From Acidobacteriota bacterium (GTDB taxonomy: Bacteria; Acidobacteriota; UBA6911; RPQK01; JAPXNP01), in assembly GCA_030614585.1 (NCBI GenBank), contig JAUWTT010000064.1, positions 1 through 11,913 of the forward strand: a stretch of 11,913 bases of DNA, in the 5' to 3' direction. Under the pieces are notes generated by a model. The model was not told the DNA's origin and ran no database searches. It saw only the letters and a program-made list of their open reading frames with translations. This document shows, in pieces, positions 7,112-11,913 of the stretch (position 1 is the first letter of the stretch; every line of letters begins with the position of its first letter). The position numbers and the translations under genes are program-made.

Positions 7112-8046
7112 CGAGAGACCCGCTTCTCACCCTCCAGGAATACAGCATCCTCGGGCACGCCTTTTTTCAGTTCGACCAATTCCGAGGTTATCTGCTGAAG
7201 AGAACCATCTCCGTCAAAAACCAGTTTCATCTGGCCCAAGTACCTTCCTCGTTCAACGCTGGATACCAGTACAGCCGAGTTAATCTGGGTGGGCGGGTAC
7301 AAGATGAATCGCTTTTCATTAGTAATGATCACGTAGATCTCGGAATGCTCTTCGGCCAGCTGACGGATCACTGAGTCGGTCGGAATCTCTCCCTGGGGCC
7401 GGATGGTATCTGCCAGAAGAAACAGGAAATCCGCTTGATCCATGACCTCTTCTTTGATCTCTCTCACCGCTTCAAGGGGATCGATTCCCCTGAAACCTGA
7501 ATTCGGCTTGACCCGAGCGGGATCGGTAATGCCCAGGAATCCGATACGAACCACCTTTTGGGATGTCCCTGAGGAGAGGGGCACTTCCAGAACCAGATAC
7601 TTCTGAGGCGCTGGAAGCGTGGAGCGAACAGGTACGAGGTTGGTGGAAATGAACTGCGTCTCACCGAGCTTCTCCGAAGCAAGCTCTTGCCACCAGTACA
7701 GATCCTGAGAACCAATGTTGAATACGTGAACAGGCAATTCGGCAAGTGCCTGCTTCATTAGACTGTTGATGGCCCCGGCGGTCGGACCAGGAGCCTCAAA
7801 GTAGTTTCCCGCATCGACATTCAGGATTTTACCCTCATAGCTCTCCGCGAAATCCCGCGAAAAACCCACCCGGCGCGCCATACCACCGGTCGGCCCCGCC
7901 TTGCAGCCGCACGGTTCAAAATTACCGTTCACCTCTCCCGTAAAGAAGACTGTGATCTCGGTTTTGGAGTTCGAGCCCACAGCTACCAAAACTGCGCACA
8001 TCAAACTCAGAAGCTGGACGACAATTAACAGACGAATCAAGCGCAT
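7099..8046 (-). CDS. Exported 5'-nucleotidase/metallophosphatase-like protein of EPCGC type, metal site probably lost
   Basis: A 315-residue protein starting with an N-terminal hydrophobic segment (MRLIRLLIVVQLLSLMCAVLVAV type, about residues 1-24), so secreted or membrane-anchored. ATG 8046 is chosen because it puts this segment at the N-terminus; the frame is open upstream to 8145. The fold is recognised from FFTGEVNGNFEPCGC (34-48), GGMARRVG, LNVDAGNYF (75-83), NIGSQDL and a late segment ending GRYLGQMKL, all in the order of UshA-type 5'-nucleotidases. The metal ligands are replaced: DxH is E-V-N (38-40), the Gly-Asp step is Gly80-Asn81, and the GHxH box reads ITNEKRFI. The EPCGC cysteines (46 and 48) are kept, as in a recognisable subgroup of this superfamily. 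I infer a non-hydrolytic or redox/binding role. Divergent from the selenoprotein gene with only 55 bp between starts. Confidence 0.8.
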   Translation of the reverse strand: MRLIRLLIVVQLLSLMCAVLVAVGSNSKTEITVFFTGEVNGNFEPCGCKAGPTGGMARRVGFSRDFAESYEGKILNVDAGNYFEAPGPTAGAINSLMKQALAELPVHVFNIGSQDLYWWQELASEKLGETQFISTNLVPVRSTLPAPQKYLVLEVPLSSGTSQKVVRIGFLGITDPARVKPNSGFRGIDPLEAVREIKEEVMDQADFLFLLADTIRPQGEIPTDSVIRQLAEEHSEIYVIITNEKRFILYPPTQINSAVLVSSVERGRYLGQMKLVFDGDGSLQQITSELVELKKGVPEDAVFLEGEKRVSRQLK

Positions 8047-8101
8047 TACTCTGACAAAGATGAGACAATAGGGCGAAAAGTCGCAGCTGGAGTTGGATGA
8101 T
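8047..8101. promoter_or_regulatory. Compact divergent control region
   Basis: Only 55 bp separate the start of the metallophosphatase-like gene (minus) from the start of the selenoprotein gene (plus). Both promoters must overlap here or lie inside the neighbouring gene. It contains the ribosome site GGAG (8089-8092), nine bases before ATG 8102, and a tiny GCGA/TCGC inverted repeat. I see no convincing -35/-10 pair. Confidence 0.3.
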
Positions 8102-8857
8102 ATGGCTAAATTTTCGGATCTCACGTTCAAGTATCGACTGTTCATGAAGACCTACAGGTATCGGAGTTATGACTGGTCGCCCGGAACCACAATGGTTAAA
8201 CCGCTCTCCGAGTCTCGCATTGCCGTCGTCACAACGGCCGCTCTTTACCGCCCGGATCAGCCCCCTTTCGACGAATCGATCAAAGGGGGAGACGTTTCGT
8301 ATCGAATGATTCCGAATGACACAGAACTTTCCAGCCTGCGTGAAGGGCATAGAAGTGCCGCCTTTGACCACGCAGGTGTCGAGAAGGACAAGAATCTTGC
8401 CTTGCCCCTGGATCGACTTCGAGAGTTGGAGAGTGAAGGCGTGATCGGCTCAGTCAATACCCGCCACTTCAGCATGATGGGATCAGTCACCGCACCCGGG
8501 CGATTGACGTCCGAAACAGCACCGGAAGTTTCAGCATTCCTTCGTGAAGATGGTGTGGACGCTGTCCTCCTGACTCCGGTCTGACCCATGTGCAATCAGT
8601 CCGTCGGATTGATTCAAAGCGTTATCGAGAAGCACGGAATTCCGACTACCTCGATCAGCCTTCTGCGTGAGGTGACCCAAAAGATTCATCCGCCTCGAGC
8701 TCTGTTTGTAGATTTACCACTGGGTTACCCTCTGGGGCGTCCCCACGACGCTGAGATGCAAAGCGAGATCTTGGTTGCGACCCTGCGGCTGTTGGAATCG
8801 GATCAACCACTTCCCATTCTTGAAGAGTATCGGGTACCCGAATTTAGCCTCAGCTGA
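8102..8857 (+). CDS. GrdB-family selenoprotein (glycine/sarcosine/betaine reductase selenoprotein B-like), with in-frame UGA as selenocysteine
   Basis: Single gene of 251 residues interrupted only by TGA at 8582-8584, read as selenocysteine 161. The two halves are in the same frame and separated by nothing but the TGA and a CCC codon. Upstream half: FKYRLFMKTYRYR, KPLSESRIAVVTTAALYRP, FDESIKGGDVSYR, a GHRSAAFDH segment and MGSVTAPGR. Downstream half: NQSVGLIQSVIEKHGIPT, then PPRALFVDLPLGYPLGRP. These belong to one family, the GrdB/PrdB-type reductase domain. The junction VLLTPV-U-P-M-C-NQSV gives a UxxC redox motif (U161, C164) at the position where Sec or Cys is expected. GrdB reduces C-N bonds of glycine, sarcosine or betaine in complex with GrdA; this short stand-alone version has no GrdA, GrdC or GrdD nearby, so its substrate is unknown. 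Start ATG 8102 is chosen over TTG 8093 because GGAG lies nine bases upstream. Without Sec insertion only an N-terminal 160-residue fragment would be made. Confidence 0.88.
8594..8614 (+). promoter_or_regulatory. Candidate bacterial SECIS hairpin
   Basis: Nine consecutive pairs form between 8594-8602 (AATCAGTCC) and 8606-8614 (GGATTGATT), including one G-U wobble, around a GUC loop (8603-8605). If the top C-G pair opens, the loop is CGUCG. The loop begins 18 nt after the UGA, within the short distance used by bacterial SelB-binding elements, and it carries the G-U pair of bases typical of the apical loop. It lies wholly within coding sequence, as bacterial SECIS elements do. I cannot see a clear bulged U in the stem. 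Confidence 0.65.
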
Positions 8858-9158
8858 ACTCATTTCACGCAAAGGGGCAAAGAACGCAGAGATATTTCAC
8901 GCAAAGGCGCCAAGTTCGCTAAGGGATTAGTCGATTACGAGTACAAGCTAAGCTCAACACCCGAAACCGTTCAAACATAGAGAATCACTGGGTCTCTATG
9001 CTATCCTCAGATTTCACTTTTCCAGGCAACGCGGCGTTCTCTTTTGAGCCCGGTTTTGTCTTGGGCATCAGGAACGAAAAACCTGGCACTCGGTCCAAGT
9101 TACCGCCATTTGCACTCGGACTCTTGTAGCCAGTTCTCAGAGCAGAAGGAGTCTACCA
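8858..9158. other. Noncoding gap of about 300 bp before the methyltransferase gene
   Basis: No plausible gene on either strand. It holds a tandem repeat (8862-8925), a hairpin with arms CATAGAGA (8976-8983) and TCTCTATG (8993-9000) around nine bases, and a small palindrome AACGC-G-GCGTT (9028-9038). The hairpin lacks a T-tract, so it is a weak terminator for the selenoprotein gene at best. The promoter of the methyltransferase pair should lie between about 9000 and 9145, but no convincing -35/-10 was found. I see no cobalamin riboswitch features. Confidence 0.5.
8862..8925. repeat. Two tandem copies of a 32-bp TTTCACGCAAAGG repeat
   Basis: Copy one (8862-8893) and copy two (8894-8925) both begin ATTTCACGCAAAGG and then diverge (GGCAAAGAACGCAGAGAT versus CGCCAAGTTCGCTAAGGG). 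The repeat starts four bases after the selenoprotein stop codon. This CGCAAAG-type sequence resembles short dispersed repeats seen between genes in many environmental bacteria. It is of the same general style as, but different in sequence from, the CACCAAG element near 2850. Confidence 0.6.
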
Positions 9159-10622
9159 ATGAGGCCTCAGCTTCGTTTTCTGGACAACGACCTAATCGAG
9201 AAGATAGTGGGTGAAGCCAGGGTCATTCTGAAGGAACTTGGCGTGACTTTGCACAACGACCGCGTCCTGTCAATGCTCTCGGACCATGGAGCGCGGATCG
9301 ATAAGGGAACCAAGCAAGTCTATTTCACCGACTCAGTCATCGACTCGGCACTTTCGACTGTCCCGAACTCGTTCAAACTATATGACGTGCTCGGAAATGA
9401 AACTCACGATTTTTGTTCCGGAAAGGTGCATTTCACTCCGGGGTCAGCCGCGATTAATGTCCTTGATTTTGAATCGGGAAAGGCCCGTCCCCCAGTAACA
9501 AACGATTACGTGAGTTATGTGAAACTGGTAAATCAGCTGGAACACATCGCTTCGCAGAGCACGGCCCTGATTCCTTCAGACGTACACCAGGGAATGTCCG
9601 ACAGCTACCGTCTTTACTTGAGTCTACTCCTGGGTGAGAAACCAACGGTTACAGGGGCTTTTACTATCGCCGGCTTTGACGTGATGCGCGACCTGCAACT
9701 GGCCGTACGTGGAGACGTTGACGAACTCAGGGAGAGGCCTTTGACGGTCTTTTCGTGTTGTCCCACGGCTCCTCTGAAATGGAGCGACGTGACATCTCAG
9801 AACGCAATTGATTGTGCTGAGCTTTCGATTCCCGTAGAGCTGATTTCAATGCCGCTTTCCGGCTTTGTCGCTCCAGTCACACTGGTGGGAACCCTGATCC
9901 AGCATACTGCCGAAACTTTGAGTGGCGTGGTGATTCTCCAGCTGGCAAATCCCGGCACGCCGGTTCTCTACGGCGGCTCGCCCGCCATTTTTGATGTCCG
10001 GTACGAAACGACTCCCATGGGAGCTGTCGAGACCATGATGGTGGACTGTGCCTACGCTGAGATTGGTCGATACCTCGGGATGCCAACTCAGGCCTATATT
10101 GGACTAAGCGATGCGAAGCAGCTGGATGCCCAGGCTGGACTGGAATCCTCGATGGGTGCCACGCTGGCCGCTCTGACCGGAATTAACAACGTCTCGGGCC
10201 CGGGAATGCTCGACTTCGAGAGTTGCACCAGTTTGGAGAAACTGGTCGTAGACAATGAGATTTGCGGCATGACACTGCGAATGCTAGAGGGAATCCACCC
10301 CAAAGAGGACTTCCCTTCCATCTCTCGTTTCCAAGAGCTCCTGAGCGAAAAACACCTTCTCATCTCAGAGCACACAAGACGTTACTTACGCGAGGAACAC
10401 TACTTCCCCGGAAAGGCTATCGACCGCGCTCAGCGGTCACGGTGGCTGGAGGAAGGTGGCCTGACACTCGGCGAAAGGGCAAATCAAGAGGTAAGACGCC
10501 TGGTAAAGGCATACGAACCCTCCCGGCTTCAGGATTCTGCCAAAGAGGAGCTTCAGAATCGAATGGAGTCGGAAGCTCGCCGCCTGGGCATGGATCGACT
10601 TCCGGAAACCAGGATTGAGTGA
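9159..10622 (+). CDS. MttB-family (non-pyrrolysine) amine/betaine:corrinoid methyltransferase
   Basis: A 487-residue member of the trimethylamine methyltransferase family (COG5598). It transfers a methyl group from a methylated amine, such as a quaternary amine or betaine, to the Co(I) corrinoid of a partner protein; cytoplasmic. Family segments: GVTLHNDRVLSMLSDHGA (28-45), FTPGSAAINVLD, NPGTPVLYGGSPAIFDVR, GAVETMMVDCAYAEIGRYLG, GLSDAKQLDAQAGLES and ALTGINNVSGPGMLDF. The frame has no internal TAG, so unlike archaeal trimethylamine MttB it uses no pyrrolysine; such members include the glycine betaine enzyme MtgB. Substrate cannot be read from sequence. ATG 9159 has a strong ribosome site AAGGAG seven bases upstream. 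The cognate corrinoid protein gene follows 90 bp downstream, very likely co-transcribed. No corrinoid activase or methyl-accepting transferase lies in the window. Confidence 0.93.
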   Translation: MRPQLRFLDNDLIEKIVGEARVILKELGVTLHNDRVLSMLSDHGARIDKGTKQVYFTDSVIDSALSTVPNSFKLYDVLGNETHDFCSGKVHFTPGSAAINVLDFESGKARPPVTNDYVSYVKLVNQLEHIASQSTALIPSDVHQGMSDSYRLYLSLLLGEKPTVTGAFTIAGFDVMRDLQLAVRGDVDELRERPLTVFSCCPTAPLKWSDVTSQNAIDCAELSIPVELISMPLSGFVAPVTLVGTLIQHTAETLSGVVILQLANPGTPVLYGGSPAIFDVRYETTPMGAVETMMVDCAYAEIGRYLGMPTQAYIGLSDAKQLDAQAGLESSMGATLAALTGINNVSGPGMLDFESCTSLEKLVVDNEICGMTLRMLEGIHPKEDFPSISRFQELLSEKHLLISEHTRRYLREEHYFPGKAIDRAQRSRWLEEGGLTLGERANQEVRRLVKAYEPSRLQDSAKEELQNRMESEARRLGMDRLPETRIE

Positions 10623-10712
10623 TTAGCTGATGGCACAAGACGGATCGAGGCAATCTTTTGAGTGACGGCACCGGGACGGAAAGGAAAGCAACTCAGAGAG
10701 GAGAAATATCGC

Positions 10713-11351
10713 ATGGGAACACTAAGTGAGATCTCGAAACAGATAATCGCAGGTGATGCTTCGTCAGTACCTTCTTTAACCCAAAAGGCTATCAGCGAAG
10801 GCTTACCGGCTCGTGACATCCTGCAAGAGGGTTTGATCGGGGGTATGTCCGTAATTGGTGCAAAGTTCAAAGCCCATGAGATCTTCCTTCCCGATGTTTT
10901 GATGGCGGCCAGGGCAATGCAGGCAGGGATGGACAAGCTGAAACCCCTGCTAATCAAGGAGGACGTGCCGTCATTGGGCAAAGTTGTCCTTGGGACGGTC
11001 CGAGGTGACCTGCACGATATTGGAAAGAACCTGGTCAGCATTATGCTCAAAGGAGCCGGGTTCGAGGTCATCGACCTTGGCAACGATGTCTCCCCGGAAA
11101 ACTTTATCGACACTGCACTTGAAAACGACGCGCCAGTGGTGGCAATGTCGGCCCTGCTGACCACCACCATGCCGGTCATGGGCGAAGTGACGGATCTGAT
11201 TCGCCAACGGGGACTCGATAAGAAACTGAAGACGATCGTCGGCGGTGCCCCTCTTTCTAACGATGCTGCCAGAGATATGGGCGCAAACGCATACGCATAC
11301 GATGCCGCTAGCGCTGTTGATCGGATCAGAGAGTTATTGAGCGGGGGCTAA
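10713..11351 (+). CDS. MttC-like corrinoid (B12-binding) methyl-carrier protein
   Basis: A 212-residue corrinoid protein. It carries the methyl group between the MttB-like enzyme and a downstream acceptor methyltransferase. N-terminal helical cap domain, residues about 1-88, with GLIGGMSVIGAKF and EIFLPDVLMAARAM (B12-binding cap signatures). C-terminal Rossmann-like cobalamin domain, 90-212, with GDLHDIGKNLV: Asp99-x-His101-x-x-Gly104, where His101 is the lower cobalt ligand. The partner loops Ser146-Ala-Leu148 and Gly177-Gly178 complete the DxHxxG...SxL...GG base-off binding signature. Start ATG 10713 is chosen because AGAGAGGAG lies nine bases upstream; the frame is open back to GTG 10662 but those codons look non-coding. 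Pairs with the methyltransferase gene just upstream. Length is typical of MttC/MtbC/MtmC proteins. Confidence 0.93.
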   Translation: MGTLSEISKQIIAGDASSVPSLTQKAISEGLPARDILQEGLIGGMSVIGAKFKAHEIFLPDVLMAARAMQAGMDKLKPLLIKEDVPSLGKVVLGTVRGDLHDIGKNLVSIMLKGAGFEVIDLGNDVSPENFIDTALENDAPVVAMSALLTTTMPVMGEVTDLIRQRGLDKKLKTIVGGAPLSNDAARDMGANAYAYDAASAVDRIRELLSGG

Positions 11352-11355
11352 GCCA

Positions 11356-11392
11356 GGCGTCGAGAGAACCCCTCGAAGGTTTGAGGGACGCC
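11356..11392. terminator. Weak hairpin between convergent genes
   Basis: GGCGTC (11356-11361) pairs with GACGCC (11387-11392), and CCTC (11371-11374) pairs with GAGG (11383-11386) inside it, leaving an unpaired left bulge. It lies just after the stop of the corrinoid protein gene and before the tail of the facing gene. Neither strand has a following T-tract, so intrinsic termination is doubtful. Confidence 0.3.
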
Positions 11393-11413
11393 GGCCCAGG
11401 TGCGGGTTGAAGT

Positions 11414-11857
11414 TCAGTTTCGCAATGTGACATTCTCCAGTCCGTTCTGGTAGAACTCCTCGGCATACCGTCTCTCGAGTTGATTCTCCTTTTCTCCCAA
11501 CTCTCGACGGTTCATGGTCTCAACCCGCTCCTCGCCATACTGCCGAATCAGGTCTCTTTCCGTCAGACGTTGAACCAGCTCGTTCCAAAACGTGTCGTTT
11601 TCAAACTCCCTGACGTAATCCATCCCTCGACTGGTTTCTTCAAATTCTCTGGTCGGAAATCGTACTTTCATTTCCTCGTCATATTCCACCAGGTCTTCAA
11701 ATCCAAAATCCTTCGCGAAAGAGAACACCATCTGTTCGAATTCCCGATGCTTCTTCGTCTCCGCACGCTCAGAAACATGCGCGTGCAATACCCAGTCCGC
11801 GATCTCAAGTATCTCCAGCAAGGTTCTGTATTGCGTTCTAGTGATGTTGATCTTCAT
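11414..11857 (-). CDS. Small charged protein of unknown function
   Basis: A 147-residue protein that I do not recognise by function. It begins MKINITRTQYRTLLEILEIADWVLHAH; an opening of this style (MKI-T-x-x-Y-x-x-LLE-x-x-x-IADWV) recurs in uncharacterised bacterial proteins of about this size. The rest is rich in Glu and Arg, has several aromatic residues (FAKDFGF, FWNELVQRL) and no membrane segment or signal peptide, so a soluble cytoplasmic, mostly helical protein is expected. ATG 11857 has a strong ribosome site (AGGAGAAGG, about nine bases upstream). It stands alone, facing the corrinoid protein gene. It is judged real from the ribosome site and protein-like composition. Confidence 0.7.
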   Translation of the reverse strand: MKINITRTQYRTLLEILEIADWVLHAHVSERAETKKHREFEQMVFSFAKDFGFEDLVEYDEEMKVRFPTREFEETSRGMDYVREFENDTFWNELVQRLTERDLIRQYGEERVETMNRRELGEKENQLERRYAEEFYQNGLENVTLRN

Positions 11858-11913
11858 GCCCGCTTACCTTCTCCTGGTCTCGCCAACCCGATTCCAAACT
11901 CTGAACCCTAACA

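Noticed and set aside
8588..8857. Independent 89-codon gene starting ATG TGC after the TGA
   Set aside because: It is in frame with the upstream half, has no ribosome site of its own, and its sequence is the C-terminal part of the GrdB family, so it is the second half of the selenoprotein.
9060..9130. Sigma-54 type promoter at TGGCAC (around 9083) before the methyltransferase gene
   Set aside because: The -24 element matches but no TTGC is found at the required spacing; the next TTGC is about 25 bases away.
8858..9158. Cobalamin riboswitch before the corrinoid methyltransferase pair
   Set aside because: No B12-box-like conserved segments or matching long pairing pattern could be seen.
9159..10622. 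Pyrrolysine-containing MttB
   Set aside because: The gene has no in-frame TAG; it is a full-length non-pyrrolysine family member.
11480..11911. Plus-strand frame of 143 codons at the right edge
   Set aside because: It overlaps the minus-strand 147-residue gene, which has a strong ribosome site and more protein-like composition.

Overview
The window looks like a chromosomal segment of an uncultured Gram-negative bacterium. Supporting signs are a Tat-type signal on a cell-wall hydrolase, a lipoprotein signal, several predicted periplasmic proteins, corrinoid-dependent methyl transfer and apparent use of selenocysteine. Base composition looks moderately GC-rich and even across the window (judged by eye). 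The gene mix (M28 peptidase, S66 carboxypeptidase, GrdB-like selenoprotein, MttB/MttC pair, short intergenic CACCAAG and TTCACGCAAAGG repeats) would suit Acidobacteriota, Myxococcota/Desulfobacterota-type lineages or related environmental phyla. No marker here settles the phylum. I see no integrase, transposase, tRNA, rRNA or CRISPR array.

Layout, left to right. (1) Positions 1-1388, minus: a CoA-disulfide-reductase-type flavoprotein, cut by the left edge. (2) 1564-2799, plus: hemW, the heme chaperone-like radical SAM protein. Its likely start is downstream of the longest open frame. (3) 2946-6202, minus: a tight three-gene operon. In transcription order it encodes an exported M28 zinc peptidase, a Tat-exported S66 LD-carboxypeptidase, and a nitroreductase-fold flavoprotein that keeps the Glu/Tyr/Lys substrate-binding triad of iodotyrosine deiodinase. 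(4) 6329-7111, plus: a lipoprotein with the residue pattern of an M14/AspA-like zinc hydrolase, divergent from the operon across a gap that holds a perfect 15-bp palindrome. (5) 7099-8046, minus: an exported 5'-nucleotidase-like protein of the EPCGC type whose metal ligands look lost. (6) 8102-8857, plus: a GrdB-family protein read through an in-frame UGA, best explained as selenocysteine in a U-P-M-C motif, with a hairpin of bacterial SECIS shape directly downstream. (7) 9159-11351, plus: a non-pyrrolysine MttB-family methyltransferase and its corrinoid protein. (8) 11414-11857, minus: a small charged protein of unknown function.

How the genes may work together. The M28/S66/deiodinase-like operon and the M14-like lipoprotein suggest handling of peptides or cell-wall fragments, possibly ending in modified tyrosines; this is inference. 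The selenoprotein followed by a corrinoid methyltransferase pair suggests metabolism of a quaternary amine or betaine-like compound. The classical partners (GrdA, GrdC/D, a corrinoid activase, a methyl-accepting transferase) are not in the window. The strongest single observation is the selenoprotein: an ordinary gene caller would split it into two unrelated short ORFs.
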